Of a stretch of DNA of 64,000 bases, positions 32,507 to 41,748 are shown in pieces. The notes under the pieces were generated by a model, which had not been told where the DNA came from, did no database searches, and saw nothing but the letters and a program-made list of their open reading frames with translations. Origin of the DNA: Aureimonas sp. AU22 (lineage in GTDB: Bacteria > Pseudomonadota > Alphaproteobacteria > Rhizobiales > Rhizobiaceae); the NCBI RefSeq assembly GCF_001463745.1, contig NZ_BBWJ01000004.1, positions 337,778-401,777 on the forward strand. The letters run 5' to 3'. The stretch's first letter is position 1; each line of letters starts with the position of its first letter. The position numbers and the translations under genes are program-made.

Positions 32507-34558
32507 TCAGGCCGAGATCCGGAACACGGCGTAGGGCCGCTCGTCCGGGCGGAACCACCAATGCTGGATCTTGCCCACCCAGACGAACTGCCGGTCGTCG
32601 GCAAGATCCTCGACCTTCACGGAAGCGTCGTCCCCCAGCCCGAGTTCCCACAGAGGCACCTCGAAATGGCCACCCTGCGGGTTGTGCGGATCGAGGCTCA
32701 CCATGACGAGGATATAGGACGAGCGGTCGGCCGTGCGCTTGGCGAAGTAGAGGACGTTGTCGTTCCAGAAATTGAGGAACTCGAGATTGCGGAAGTCCTT
32801 GAGCGCCGGTTCGGACCGCCGGATCCGGTTGAAGAAGGCGATGTCCTCGCGGATGTTGCCCTCCCGCTTCCAGTCGAAGGCGCGGATCTCGTATTTCTCG
32901 GAGTCCTTGTACTCCTCCTTGCCTTTCACCAGCGGCTCGTACTCGCAGAGCTCGAAGCCGGAATAGACGCCGTAATTGCCCGCGAGCGTCGCCGCCAGCG
33001 CCAGGCGGATCTGGAAGCCCGGCCGCCCGCTCGTGTGGAGGAAGAGCGGGTTGATGTCCGGCGTGTTGACGAAGAAGTTCGGCCGCATGAACTCGGCGCA
33101 TTCCTCGCGCGTCAGTTCGGTCAGGTACTCGCGCAACTCCCACTTCTGATTGCGCCACGTGAAGTAGGAATAGGACTGGTTGTAGCCGACCTTGGCGAGC
33201 CGCTTCATGAGCTTGGGCCGCGTGAAGGCCTCAGCCAGGAACACGGCGCCCGGGTCCACCGCCCGCACCTCGGCGATCAGCCATTCCCAGAAGGGAAACG
33301 GCTTGGTGTGCGGGTTGTCGACGCGGAAGATGCGCACGCCCTTGGCGAGCCAGAACAAGACGACGTCGAGCAGTTCCTGCCAGAGCGAGGGGATCGCGCC
33401 ATCGCGGTAGAAGTCGACGTTGACGATGTCCTGGTACTTCTTTGGCGGGTTCTCGGCGTATTTGATCGAGCCGTCCGGTCGCCAGTCGAACCAGTCCGGA
33501 TGCTGCTTGATCCAGGGGTGGTCCGGCGAGCACTGAATGGCGAAGTCGATCGCGATCTCGAGTCCGTGGTCGGCCGCGCGGGTGACGAGCCGCTGGAAGT
33601 CCGCAAACGAGCCGAGTTCGGGATGAAGGTCCTTGTGGCCGCCTTCCGCGGAGCCGATCGCATAGGGGCTGCCGGGCTCGCCTTCCTCCGCCGTGACCGA
33701 ATTGTTCTTGCCCTTGCGGTTGGTCTTGCCGATCGGGTGAATCGGCGGGAAGTAGAGGACGTCGAAGCCCATCTCGCGAATGTCGGGCAGGCGCGCGATC
33801 ACGTCGTCGAACGTGCCGTGGCGATTGACGTCGCCCGACTGCGAGCGCGGCATCAACTCGTACCAGGACGAGAAGGCCGCCCGCTCGCGGTCGACCCAGA
33901 CGGGCACTTCCTTGCCGTAGGACGACAGGTTCTCGCGAAGGCCGACGTCGCGAAGGAGCGCGATCGTCGTCTCCTCTTCGAAGGCGGCATAGACGGCCTC
34001 CGCGTCACCCTTGGCGGCGAGCTTGGCGATGCGCTCGCGCAGCACCTTCAGCGCCTTCCCCTGCTCCTTCGTGCCGCGCCCCGACCGGGCAGCCCTCTCC
34101 AGAAGGATCGCACCCTCGCGCAGTTCCAGCGCGATATCGACGCCGGCGTCCCGCTTCTTCCGGGTGTCGCTGGCCCAGGTCGCGAACGTGTCGCGCCAGG
34201 CGAGGATGGTGTAGCGATAGGGTCCCGGCTTGTCGAAGCGCACGGTCGCGCCCCACCGGTCGTTGGCGACGAACGCGAAGGGCGTCTCCTGCCAATGGGC
34301 GTCGTCCACCCCACGGGTCAGCAGCGCGGCTGCGATGATCTCGTGCCCGTCGGAAAAGATGTCGGCGGTGACGGTGAGCGGCTCGCCCTCCGCGCGCTTG
34401 ACCGCGAAGCGACCGCCGTCGATCTCGGGCTCGACGCCCTCGATGGCGACGCGATCGGCAGCCAGACGCTGCAGGCGCTCCAGCGAGGCCGCGGCGGATG
34501 CCTTTCGGCCGGCCGCTTCGCGCTTCTTGGGCTTCGAGTCGGATACGGCCTGGGACAT
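32507..34558 (-). CDS. glgE: Alpha-1,4-glucan:maltose-1-phosphate maltosyltransferase GlgE
   Basis: A 683-residue GH13_3 enzyme that extends alpha-1,4-glucans with maltosyl units from alpha-maltose-1-phosphate. The N-terminal domain starts about residue 38 after a Lys/Ala-rich tail. Diagnostic motifs are YELMPRSQSG, VLYFPPIHPIGKTNRKGKNN, the nucleophile Asp414 in FRVDNPHTKPFPFWEWLI and the acid/base Glu443 in FLAEAFTRPKLM. The 29-residue spacing equals that in the Streptomyces enzyme. AGGAAGG lies 7 nt before the ATG. First gene of glgE-mak-glgB; it gives the cell a glycogen route independent of ADP-glucose. Confidence 0.97.
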   Translation of the reverse strand: MSQAVSDSKPKKREAAGRKASAAASLERLQRLAADRVAIEGVEPEIDGGRFAVKRAEGEPLTVTADIFSDGHEIIAAALLTRGVDDAHWQETPFAFVANDRWGATVRFDKPGPYRYTILAWRDTFATWASDTRKKRDAGVDIALELREGAILLERAARSGRGTKEQGKALKVLRERIAKLAAKGDAEAVYAAFEEETTIALLRDVGLRENLSSYGKEVPVWVDRERAAFSSWYELMPRSQSGDVNRHGTFDDVIARLPDIREMGFDVLYFPPIHPIGKTNRKGKNNSVTAEEGEPGSPYAIGSAEGGHKDLHPELGSFADFQRLVTRAADHGLEIAIDFAIQCSPDHPWIKQHPDWFDWRPDGSIKYAENPPKKYQDIVNVDFYRDGAIPSLWQELLDVVLFWLAKGVRIFRVDNPHTKPFPFWEWLIAEVRAVDPGAVFLAEAFTRPKLMKRLAKVGYNQSYSYFTWRNQKWELREYLTELTREECAEFMRPNFFVNTPDINPLFLHTSGRPGFQIRLALAATLAGNYGVYSGFELCEYEPLVKGKEEYKDSEKYEIRAFDWKREGNIREDIAFFNRIRRSEPALKDFRNLEFLNFWNDNVLYFAKRTADRSSYILVMVSLDPHNPQGGHFEVPLWELGLGDDASVKVEDLADDRQFVWVGKIQHWWFRPDERPYAVFRISA

Positions 34559-34717
34559 GAACGGACCTTCCTGCTGCCAGTCGAGGGGCCGGGCGGGCAG
34601 CTTGATGAGCCCGCCTCGACGCGCAGAAGGAATAGGGGCCGGGCGCGCCGGTTCCAGTGCAGACGGCCTTTTTGCCCGGCCCTTTCTTTGTCTAGCCGCT
34701 CAGGGAATCGTCCCCCC

Positions 34718-35557
34718 TTACGCGGAGAAGACCTGCCGCTGCTCGCCGAGATGGGCGTTGCCGAGCGTGACGATGTCCCCGCCCTTCAGGAAGACCGGCG
34801 GCTTCATGCCGGCGCCCACGCCATGCGGCGTGCCGGTGGTGACGATGTCGCCCGGCTCCAGCGCGAAGAACTCGGAGGCATAGGAGACGATGGTGGCGAA
34901 ATCGAAGATCATGTCGGCGGTGGAGCCGGTCTGCATCCGCTGGCCGTTGACGTCGAGCCAGAGCTCCAGCTTGCCCGCGTCCTCGATCTCGTCGGCCGTG
35001 ACCAGCCATGGGCCGAGGGGCCCGAAGCCGGGCGCGCTCTTGCCCTTCAGCCACTGCCCGCCGCGCTCCTTCTGCCACGTGCGCTCCGACACGTCGTTGC
35101 AAAGGCAGAAGCCGGCGACGTGATCCATCGCCTGCGCCTTCGACACCTGGTAGCAGCGCTCGCCGATGACGACCGCGACCTCGACCTCCCAGTCAACCTG
35201 GCTGGCGCCCTTGGGGATCACGACGCCGTCGCGCGGGCCCGCGATCGACGACACCGCCTTGTTGAAGAGCAGCGGTTCCGTCGGAACGTCGGAACCCGTC
35301 TCGGCGGCATGCTCGGCGTAGTTCCGGCCGACGGCGACGAAGTTGCGCGTCCCGCCGACGGGCGCGCCGAGACGGTGGCTCGGGTCGGTCTTGGGCAGGC
35401 TTTTCGGATCGAGCGCGCGCAGCTTCTCGAGCCCGGCGCGCGAAAGCACGGCCCCCGCGATGTCGTCGATCTCGCCCGACAGATCGCGCAGATGGTTCTC
35501 GGCATCGATCAGACCGGGCTTCTCGGCTCCCGGCTCGCCAAATCGTACCAGTCGCAT
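34718..35557 (-). CDS. Fumarylacetoacetate hydrolase (FAH) family protein
   Basis: A 279-residue enzyme of the FAH superfamily: GRNYAEHAAETG, PLLFNKAVSSIAGP, the metal-binding region DWEVEVAVVIG, FCLCNDVSERTWQ and the C-terminal TTGTPHGVGAGMKPP. Close relatives are often annotated ureidoglycolate lyase or 2-keto-3-deoxy acid hydrolases, and they cleave C-C bonds in 2-oxo or diketo acids using Mg2+. GGAAAGGGTG lies before the ATG. It is the last gene after guaD on this strand (gap 128 nt), so a role in purine breakdown is possible but not shown; an AllA-type lyase is already present elsewhere in the window. Confidence 0.85.
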   Translation of the reverse strand: MRLVRFGEPGAEKPGLIDAENHLRDLSGEIDDIAGAVLSRAGLEKLRALDPKSLPKTDPSHRLGAPVGGTRNFVAVGRNYAEHAAETGSDVPTEPLLFNKAVSSIAGPRDGVVIPKGASQVDWEVEVAVVIGERCYQVSKAQAMDHVAGFCLCNDVSERTWQKERGGQWLKGKSAPGFGPLGPWLVTADEIEDAGKLELWLDVNGQRMQTGSTADMIFDFATIVSYASEFFALEPGDIVTTGTPHGVGAGMKPPVFLKGGDIVTLGNAHLGEQRQVFSA

Positions 35558-35685
35558 GGGTCACCCTTTCCGTTGCAGGGGCCACGCCCCTTCCGCTTCA
35601 GCCATAGGCCGAAGGGGATGGCGGAAGCCAGAGGCCCAGCCCGACGAGGCGTCTCGCCGACGACAAAACCCCGCGAGGTGCTTCG

Positions 35686-37098
35686 TCAGCGCTCCTGCGC
35701 CGTCCCGTCCTGCAGCCCGCCGGCAAACCCTTGCGCGGCTGCCGGCTGGTCGAGCCGCGCCGGCAGCTCGCCCGCCACATCCCGCACATGGACCCTGCGC
35801 CCGTTGGCATAGGTCGCGGCGACGTTGCGCTCGTCGCCGGTCGTCATCAGGACGAAGAGTTCTTCTTCCAACGTCTCCACCCGCTCAGCCCGGCGGCGCT
35901 GCGCGGGAGTCGCGGTCGTGTCGAGGATCGCGAAGTCGGCTTCGAAGCCTGGCGCCACCTGCCCGATCCGGTCACCGAACCCGATCGCGTCGGCATTGCC
36001 GGCCGTCAGCATGTAGAAAGCCGCATGGCCGCGCAGCTTCTGGCCGCGCAGCGCCAGCACCTTGTACCCCTCGGCCGCGGTGGTGAGCATCGAATAGGAC
36101 GTGCCGCCGCCGATGTCGGTGGCGATGCCGGTCCTCAGGCCGGCCGCGAGCGCCGCGTCGCGGTCGAAGAGGCCGGAGCCGAGGAAAAGGTTGGAGGTCG
36201 GGCAGAACACCGCGGTCGCCTGCGCATCGGCCAGCGCGCCACGCTCGCGCTCGGACAGGTGGATGCAGTGGCCGAAGAGCGCCTTGGGACGCACGAGGCC
36301 ATAGCGCTCGTAGACGGCGGTATAATCCTCAGCCCAGGGAAAAAGCTCGGCGACGAAGGCGATCTCCTGCGCGTTCTCGGAGAGGTGCGTCTGGATATGG
36401 AGGCTGGGATATTCGGCCGCCAGCGCCTGCGTCGCCTCCAACTGCGCTTCCGTCGAGGTCGGCGCGAAACGCGGCGAGATCGCGTAGGAGAGGCGTCGGT
36501 TGCCGTGCCAGCGGCGGATGAGGTCCTTCGATTCGTCGTAGCCGCGCTCGGGCGTGTCGAGAAGCGCGTCCGGCGCGTTGCGGTCCATCATCACCTTGCC
36601 GCCGACCATGCGCAGGCCCAGCCGATCCGCTTCGGTGAAGAAGCTCGTCGCCGATTGCGGATGCGAGGTGCAGAAGGCGACCGCCGTCGTGGTGCCGTTG
36701 CGCAGGAGTTCGGCCATCAGGAAGCGGGCGGCAGCGTCCGACACCGCCGGGTCGCCGTAGCGCGACTCTTCGGGGAAGGTGTATTTCGACAGCCATTCCA
36801 TCAGCTCCGTGCCGAAGGAGCCGATCACCTGGCTTTGCGGCATGTGGAGATGCGGGTCGATGAAGCCGGACATCAGAAGGTGCGGACGGTGGTCGGCGAC
36901 AGGCATGGCGGGATCGAGATCGGCCAGGAGATCGACCGCCTCCCCCACCGCCTCGATCACCCCGTCGCGCACCACGACGAGCCCGTCCTCGACGTAGCGG
37001 TGCGAGCCTTGCGCGCCCTCGACGAGCGGATGCGCGTGATAGGTCAGGACGCGCGCGCGAATGGCCAGCGTGCCGCCGGCTGAAGACATAGTGGTCAT
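35686..37098 (-). CDS. guaD: Guanine deaminase
   Basis: A 470-residue amidohydrolase that converts guanine to xanthine and ammonia. Zinc and active-site motifs are in order: HxH in GFIDPHLHMPQSQ, IQTHLSENAQEI, LFGHCIHLSERE and the Asp of ATDIGGGTSYSM. The insert YGDPAVSDAAARFLMAELLRNG and the CTSHPQSATSFF segment are typical of GuaD. Length is slightly above the usual 440 because of a C-terminal tail rich in Ala and Gln. The ATG at 37098 lies 12 nt after the puuD stop, so both are likely in one operon; a second ATG three codons downstream is possible. Confidence 0.95.
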   Translation of the reverse strand: MTTMSSAGGTLAIRARVLTYHAHPLVEGAQGSHRYVEDGLVVVRDGVIEAVGEAVDLLADLDPAMPVADHRPHLLMSGFIDPHLHMPQSQVIGSFGTELMEWLSKYTFPEESRYGDPAVSDAAARFLMAELLRNGTTTAVAFCTSHPQSATSFFTEADRLGLRMVGGKVMMDRNAPDALLDTPERGYDESKDLIRRWHGNRRLSYAISPRFAPTSTEAQLEATQALAAEYPSLHIQTHLSENAQEIAFVAELFPWAEDYTAVYERYGLVRPKALFGHCIHLSERERGALADAQATAVFCPTSNLFLGSGLFDRDAALAAGLRTGIATDIGGGTSYSMLTTAAEGYKVLALRGQKLRGHAAFYMLTAGNADAIGFGDRIGQVAPGFEADFAILDTTATPAQRRRAERVETLEEELFVLMTTGDERNVAATYANGRRVHVRDVAGELPARLDQPAAAQGFAGGLQDGTAQER

Positions 37099-37110
37099 GG
37101 GTTCGGTCTC

Positions 37111-38370
37111 TTATGGCCGCCAGGTGCCGTCGCCGGATCGGATCCAGCGAGCGAGGGCCAGCCGCTCCTGCGGCTCCAGGCCCGTGACGTTGCCGGGCGG
37201 CATGGCATGGCTTCGCACAGCCTGTCGATCGATCAGCGAGGCGTTGAGGACGATGTCGCGACCGGTCTCGAGCAGAACGGCCTTCGGCGCATGGCCGATG
37301 CCGGGCCACAGGGGTGCGCGGGCATGGCACATGGAGCAGCGCGACTGGATGATGCTCTCGGCTTCAGTGAAGTCGGCCGAACGGGCGAGCGCGACCTGCG
37401 GGTCGGCCGGGAAGTCTAGGCTGGTCTCGGCCGCCGTCGGCTCCGAACCCGGGGCGGCGCGCCAACCCGGCGCACCGGACAGCGTGATCACGGCGGCGAA
37501 CAGCGCACCCGCCACCGCCCAGCACCACCAGAGCTGCTGCCCCGTCTTGTGCATGGTGTTGAAGAAGTGCCGGACCACCGCGCCGATCAGGAGCACCAAG
37601 CCGGCAATCGCCCAGTTCCACTGCGTGGCGAAGGCCAGCGGGTAGTGGTTGGAGAGCATCAGGAAGACGACGGGGAGCGTCAGGTAGTTGTTGTGGAGCG
37701 AGCGCTGCTTGGCGGCCGCTCCGAGGCTCGGGTCGGGCGTGCGGCCGGCCTTGAGGTCGGCCACCACGATCTTCTGGTTGGGGATGATCAACATGGCGAC
37801 GTTGGCCGTCATGATCGTCGCGATCATCGCGCCGGTGTGCAGCATCGCGCCGCGTCCGGAGAAGATCTGGCTGAACACGAAACTCGCCGCCACCACATAG
37901 ACGAAGAGGACGCCGAGGAGCGCGGAATCGTTGTTGCGCAAGGGCGACTTGCAGATCGCGTCGTAGACGATCCAGCCAAGCGCAAGACCGAGGATGCCGA
38001 TGAGCGACGCGCCCCAGACCGGCAGGTCCGCCTTCGCGGGGTCGACGAGGTAAAGCTCGGCGCCCAGATAGTAGACGAGGAACAGGAGCGCGAAGCCCGA
38101 GAGCCAGGTCGCGTAGCTCTCCCATTTGAACCAGGTCAGGTCCTCCGGCATGTGCGGCGGTGCGACCATGTATTTCTGGATATGGTAGAAGCCGCCGCCA
38201 TGGACCTGCCAGGCCTCGCCGCCGACACCGACCATCGGCGCCCCGTGCGGCCTGCGCAGTCCAAGATCGAGCGCGATGAAGTAGAAGGACGAGCCGATCC
38301 AGGCGATCGCGGTGATGACGTGCAGCCAGCGCACGCCGAATTGCAGCCATTCGGCGAAATAGGTCCACAT
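37111..38370 (-). CDS. puuD: Membrane urate hydroxylase PuuD with cytochrome c domain
   Basis: A 419-residue membrane protein that oxidises urate to 5-hydroxyisourate. The N-terminal part (1-300) has about eight helices and conserved pieces FGVRWLHVITAIAWIGSSFYFIAL and GGGFYHIQKYMVAPPHMP. The C-terminal domain (about 325-419) is a cytochrome c with haem attachment CSMCHA (Cys345, Cys348, His349) and probable axial Met390 in HAMPPGN. The cytochrome domain would pass electrons to the respiratory chain. The ATG at 38370 starts the conserved MWTYFAEWLQ region. It is followed 12 nt later by guaD, and preceded by the ABC importer genes. Confidence 0.93.
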   Translation of the reverse strand: MWTYFAEWLQFGVRWLHVITAIAWIGSSFYFIALDLGLRRPHGAPMVGVGGEAWQVHGGGFYHIQKYMVAPPHMPEDLTWFKWESYATWLSGFALLFLVYYLGAELYLVDPAKADLPVWGASLIGILGLALGWIVYDAICKSPLRNNDSALLGVLFVYVVAASFVFSQIFSGRGAMLHTGAMIATIMTANVAMLIIPNQKIVVADLKAGRTPDPSLGAAAKQRSLHNNYLTLPVVFLMLSNHYPLAFATQWNWAIAGLVLLIGAVVRHFFNTMHKTGQQLWWCWAVAGALFAAVITLSGAPGWRAAPGSEPTAAETSLDFPADPQVALARSADFTEAESIIQSRCSMCHARAPLWPGIGHAPKAVLLETGRDIVLNASLIDRQAVRSHAMPPGNVTGLEPQERLALARWIRSGDGTWRP

Positions 38371-38482
38371 GGGATGAGCCCCGGAACGCCGCCCCCTTGT
38401 CGCGGACGCTCCCCACATTGATCCGATGTGCCTTCAGCGGCCCCTCGCCGTTCAGGAGACGGTGGGAGGGGCAGGCGTTGGG

Positions 38483-38544
38483 TTCGAAGGGCGCGGACGC
38501 CCCTCGAATGCTTCCAGAATGCCCTGCCCGGGATCGACCGGGCA
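38483..38544. terminator. Two hairpins between BMP gene and puuD
   Basis: The 200-nt gap holds an 11-bp stem with one mismatch and a CGGA loop (38483-38508) and a 7-bp perfect stem with a 6-nt loop (38525-38544). Neither is followed by a T-run on the minus strand. They may partly end the importer transcript before puuD or act as RNA-stability elements behind the highly expressed binding-protein gene. Confidence 0.4.
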
Positions 38545-38570
38545 AGTGGGTCGCGAGGCGAAACGAAGCC

Positions 38571-39656
38571 TTAGTTGCGCACGCCCTCGACGTACCAGTC
38601 CATCTTCAGGAGGTCGCCGTCCGGGATGCGGGTGCCGGCGGCGATCTTCTCGGCGCCCGACTGGTCCTTGATCGGGCCGGTGAAGACCTCGTAGGTGCCG
38701 GCCTTGGTGTCGTCCACGACCTTCTGCGCGGCGGCCTTCACGTCGGCCGGCATCTTGTCGTTGAAGGGAGCCATCTCGACCTCGCCCTCCTTCATGCCGA
38801 GCCAGACGTCCTGCGTCTTCCACGAGCCGTCGATCACCGCGTTGACGCGGTCGACGTAGTAGGGGCCCCACTGGTCGACGATCGCGGTCATGTGGGCGTT
38901 GGGGGCGAAGCTCTTCATGTCCCAGGCCTGGCCGAAGGCGATGGCGCCGCGCTTCTCGGCTTCCTGCAACGGGCCCGGGCTGTCGGTGTGCTGGGTGATG
39001 ACGTCGGCGCCCTGGTCCAGCAGCGCGCCGGCGGCCTGCGCCTCCTTCGCCGGGTCGTACCAGGAGTTGACCCAGACGACCTGCGTCTCGAAGGCCGGGT
39101 TCACCTTGCGTGCGGCGAGCGTGAAGGCGTTGATGCCCATCACCACTTCCGGGATCGGGAAGGAGGCGACGTAGCCAGCCTTGCCGGTCTTCGACATCAT
39201 GGCGGCGATGGTGCCGAGCACGGCGCGGCCCTGGTAGAACTTGGAGTTGTAGGCCGCCATGTTCGGCGCGGTCTGGTAGCCCGTGGCGTGCTCGAACTTC
39301 ACGTTCGGGAACTGCTTGGCCACCTTCAGCGTCGGGTTCATGAAGCCGAAGGACGTGGCGAAGATGATGTCGTTGCCGTCCTGCGCGAGCTGGCGGATGA
39401 CGCGCTCGGCATCCGGCCCCTCGGCGACGTTCTCGACGAAGCTCGTCTGCACCTTGTCGCCGAGTTTCTCGGCGAGATACTTCCGGCCCTGGTCGTGGGC
39501 GAAGGAATAGCCGAAATCGCCGACCGGGCCGACATAGACGAAGGCGGCCTTGACCGGACGGTCGGAGACCTGCGCGAAGGCCGGCAGACCGAGCGCGGTG
39601 ACGGCAGCGATCGCGGCGCCCCCGAGGAGGACTTGGCGGCGGGTGAAGAGGCTCAT
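38571..39656 (-). CDS. BMP-family ABC transporter substrate-binding protein (purine/nucleoside type)
   Basis: A 361-residue periplasmic binding protein of the Med/BMP (PF02608-type) family. The signal sequence MSLFTRRQVLLGGAA has a twin-arginine-like start and ends near LPAFAQ. Family motifs are KAAFVYVGPVGDFGYSFAHDQG, IIFATSFGFMNPTLKVAKQFP and QGADVITQHTDSPGP. An AAGGAG ribosome site (39662-39667) lies 5 nt before the ATG. Such proteins feed importers for nucleosides, purines or related compounds. Position between the permeases and puuD, behind xanthine dehydrogenase, indicates a purine base or nucleoside as ligand. Confidence 0.92.
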   Translation of the reverse strand: MSLFTRRQVLLGGAAIAAVTALGLPAFAQVSDRPVKAAFVYVGPVGDFGYSFAHDQGRKYLAEKLGDKVQTSFVENVAEGPDAERVIRQLAQDGNDIIFATSFGFMNPTLKVAKQFPNVKFEHATGYQTAPNMAAYNSKFYQGRAVLGTIAAMMSKTGKAGYVASFPIPEVVMGINAFTLAARKVNPAFETQVVWVNSWYDPAKEAQAAGALLDQGADVITQHTDSPGPLQEAEKRGAIAFGQAWDMKSFAPNAHMTAIVDQWGPYYVDRVNAVIDGSWKTQDVWLGMKEGEVEMAPFNDKMPADVKAAAQKVVDDTKAGTYEVFTGPIKDQSGAEKIAAGTRIPDGDLLKMDWYVEGVRN

Positions 39657-39685
39657 GAGGGCTCCTTGGGAGGGCAAGTTGTCGG

Positions 39686-40609
39686 TCAGGCGGTCGCCCG
39701 GAACGGCTTGCCGAGGCAGGCCGGCGCGGCGTTTCGCGTCCGCGCGCTGCCCGAGATGAGGGCGAGCACGAGCACGGTCGCGAGATAGGGAAGACTTGTC
39801 AGGAACTCCGGCGCGAGCAGCGACCAGCCGGCAGCCTTGGCCTGGAGTTCGAGCGTGATGACGGCGCCGAAAAGGTAGGCCCCCAGAAGAAGGCGGCCCG
39901 GACGCCAGGAGGCGAAGACCACGAGCGCGATCGCGATCCAGCCGCGTCCCGCCGTCAGCCGCTCGGCCCACATCGGGGTGAGCACCAGCGAATAATAGGC
40001 GCCGGCGAGCCCCGCCATCGCACCGCCGAACAGCACCGCGAGATAGCGCACCCGGAGGACGGGGTAGCCGATCGAATGGGCGGAGCTGTCGCTTTCGCCC
40101 ACCGCCCGCAAGATCAGGCCGGCGCGGGAATGCCTCAGGAACCACCAGACGCCGAGCGTCAGGAGAAGCGAGAGGTAGACGATCGGCGAATAGCCGAAGA
40201 GGACGCGCCAGATCGGGTCGGCGGCAAGCGCGGCGGGAAAGAAGGAGCCCAGCACCGGCGTTGTGATTCCGACGAACCCGGCGCCCGCCAGTGCCGAAAC
40301 ACCGGTGCCGAAGATGGTGAGGGCAAGGCCCGTCGCGACCTGGTTGGCGGTCAGCGTCAGGGTCAGCCAGGCGAAGATCAGCGAGGACGCGGCGCCCGCC
40401 ACGATTGCGGCCAACGCGCCGGCATAGGGCGAGCCGACGGTGACCGAGACCGCGAAGCCCGTCACCGCGCCGATGAGCATCATGCCCTCGACGCCGAGGT
40501 TGAGGACGCCCGACTTCTCGACCACGAGTTCGCCGAGCGCGGCGATGAGGATCGGCGTCGCCGACGCCACCACGGCGACCAGAATGGCGACGAAGAGTTC
40601 GGGGCTCAT
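39686..40609 (-). CDS. ABC transporter permease (nucleoside/purine importer, YufQ-like)
   Basis: A 307-residue permease of the branched-chain/ribose-type ABC family. It has 8-9 hydrophobic helices and the family segments GELVVEKSGVLNLGVEGMML, ALTIFGTGVSALAGAGFVG and LRAVGESDSSAHSIGYPVLRVRYLA, the last being the EAA-like cytoplasmic loop. The ATG overlaps the preceding permease stop by 4 nt. It pairs with the 380-residue permease to form the membrane channel, with the double-ATPase and the BMP protein as partners. Confidence 0.92.
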   Translation of the reverse strand: MSPELFVAILVAVVASATPILIAALGELVVEKSGVLNLGVEGMMLIGAVTGFAVSVTVGSPYAGALAAIVAGAASSLIFAWLTLTLTANQVATGLALTIFGTGVSALAGAGFVGITTPVLGSFFPAALAADPIWRVLFGYSPIVYLSLLLTLGVWWFLRHSRAGLILRAVGESDSSAHSIGYPVLRVRYLAVLFGGAMAGLAGAYYSLVLTPMWAERLTAGRGWIAIALVVFASWRPGRLLLGAYLFGAVITLELQAKAAGWSLLAPEFLTSLPYLATVLVLALISGSARTRNAAPACLGKPFRATA

Positions 40610-41748
40610 GCGGCGGCTCCCCGTCCGGAGTTGGTCCCGGGGGCAAGGTTAGGCGCCGGCGCAGGCGCGACCGGCGCGGGCGCGGGGGCACCCGTCCCGG
40701 CGGTCAGCCGGTAGCGGACCAGGATGTCGACCGCCAGCAGGAAGAACAGCATCATAGCCTGGAAGACGCCGATGGCGGCGGCCGGCAGGCCGATCGTCGT
40801 CTGCGCGCTCTCGCCCCCGACATAGGTCAGCGCCAGAACGAGGGCGGCCAGCACGATGCCGATCGGATGGAGACGGCCAAGAAAGGCGACGATGATCGCG
40901 GTGAAGCCGTAGCCGACGGGAAAGCTCGGCACCATCTGGCCGAAGGGCCCGGCCGCCTCGAAGATGCCGGCGAGCCCCGCCATGCCGCCGCCGAGCGCCA
41001 TGCACAGCCAGACGACGCGCGACTCGCGAAAGCCCCCATAGCGCGCGGCCTGCGGGCTGAGGCCGACGACGCGCACCTGGAAACCCGCGATCGTCCGCGC
41101 GATCAGGAACCAGACCGCCAGCGCCAGCGCCAGCGCCACGGGGATGCCGATGTGGATCAGCGTCCCCGGCACCACGATGGGCAGCGTCTGCGCGGACGAG
41201 AACATCGCCGTCTGCGGGAAGTTAAAACCCATCGGGTCCTTCCAGGGCCCGCGCATCAGGTAGTAGAGGATCTGGATCGCGACATAGTTCAGCATCAGCG
41301 ACGACAGGATTTCCGAGACGCCGAGCCGGTTGCGCAGGAAGGCCGGGATGGCGGCCCAGGCCACGCCGCCGACCACGCCCATGGCGATCATGGCGGGCAG
41401 GATCCAGATCCCATCCATGTCCATGGTGAGAAGCGCGATGCCGGTGCCGGCGAGCCCACCGATGACGTACTGGCCTTCCGCCCCGATGTTCCAGACATTG
41501 GCGCGGAACCCGACGGACAGGCCGATGGCGATGGTGGCGAGCGGCGCCGCCTTCACCAGGAGGTCCTGCCAGCGGTAGGGGTTGAAGAGCGGCGTCACGA
41601 AGATCTCGCGCGCAGCGCCCAGCCCGTCGTAGCCGAGGAGGCCGAACACCACCGTGCCGACGAGAAGCGTCAGCGCGACGGCCAGCACCGGCGTCGCGAA
41701 CAGCATCGCGCGGCTCGGCTCGCGGCGGGGTACGAAGCGCAGAGCCAT
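40606..41748 (-). CDS. ABC transporter permease (nucleoside/purine importer, YufP-like)
   Basis: A 380-residue permease with an N-terminal cytoplasmic stretch (MALRFVPRREPSRAM) and about ten helices. Segments typical of this importer class are FRANVWNIGAEGQYVIGGLAG, LSSLMLNYVAIQILYYLMRGPWKDP and VVGLSPQAARYGGFRESRVV. The C-terminus ends in an Ala/Pro-rich tail (GAPAPAPVAPAPAPNLAPG) of low complexity. Its start shares one base with the ATPase stop. Confidence 0.92.
   Translation of the reverse strand: MALRFVPRREPSRAMLFATPVLAVALTLLVGTVVFGLLGYDGLGAAREIFVTPLFNPYRWQDLLVKAAPLATIAIGLSVGFRANVWNIGAEGQYVIGGLAGTGIALLTMDMDGIWILPAMIAMGVVGGVAWAAIPAFLRNRLGVSEILSSLMLNYVAIQILYYLMRGPWKDPMGFNFPQTAMFSSAQTLPIVVPGTLIHIGIPVALALALAVWFLIARTIAGFQVRVVGLSPQAARYGGFRESRVVWLCMALGGGMAGLAGIFEAAGPFGQMVPSFPVGYGFTAIIVAFLGRLHPIGIVLAALVLALTYVGGESAQTTIGLPAAAIGVFQAMMLFFLLAVDILVRYRLTAGTGAPAPAPVAPAPAPNLAPGTNSGRGAAA

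Noticed and set aside
34636..34682. 9-bp inverted repeat (GGGCCGGGC / GCCCGGCCC) with a T-rich tail on the plus strand upstream of glgE
   Set aside because: The loop is 29 nt and the T-tail faces the plus strand, where no gene ends; not convincing as a terminator.
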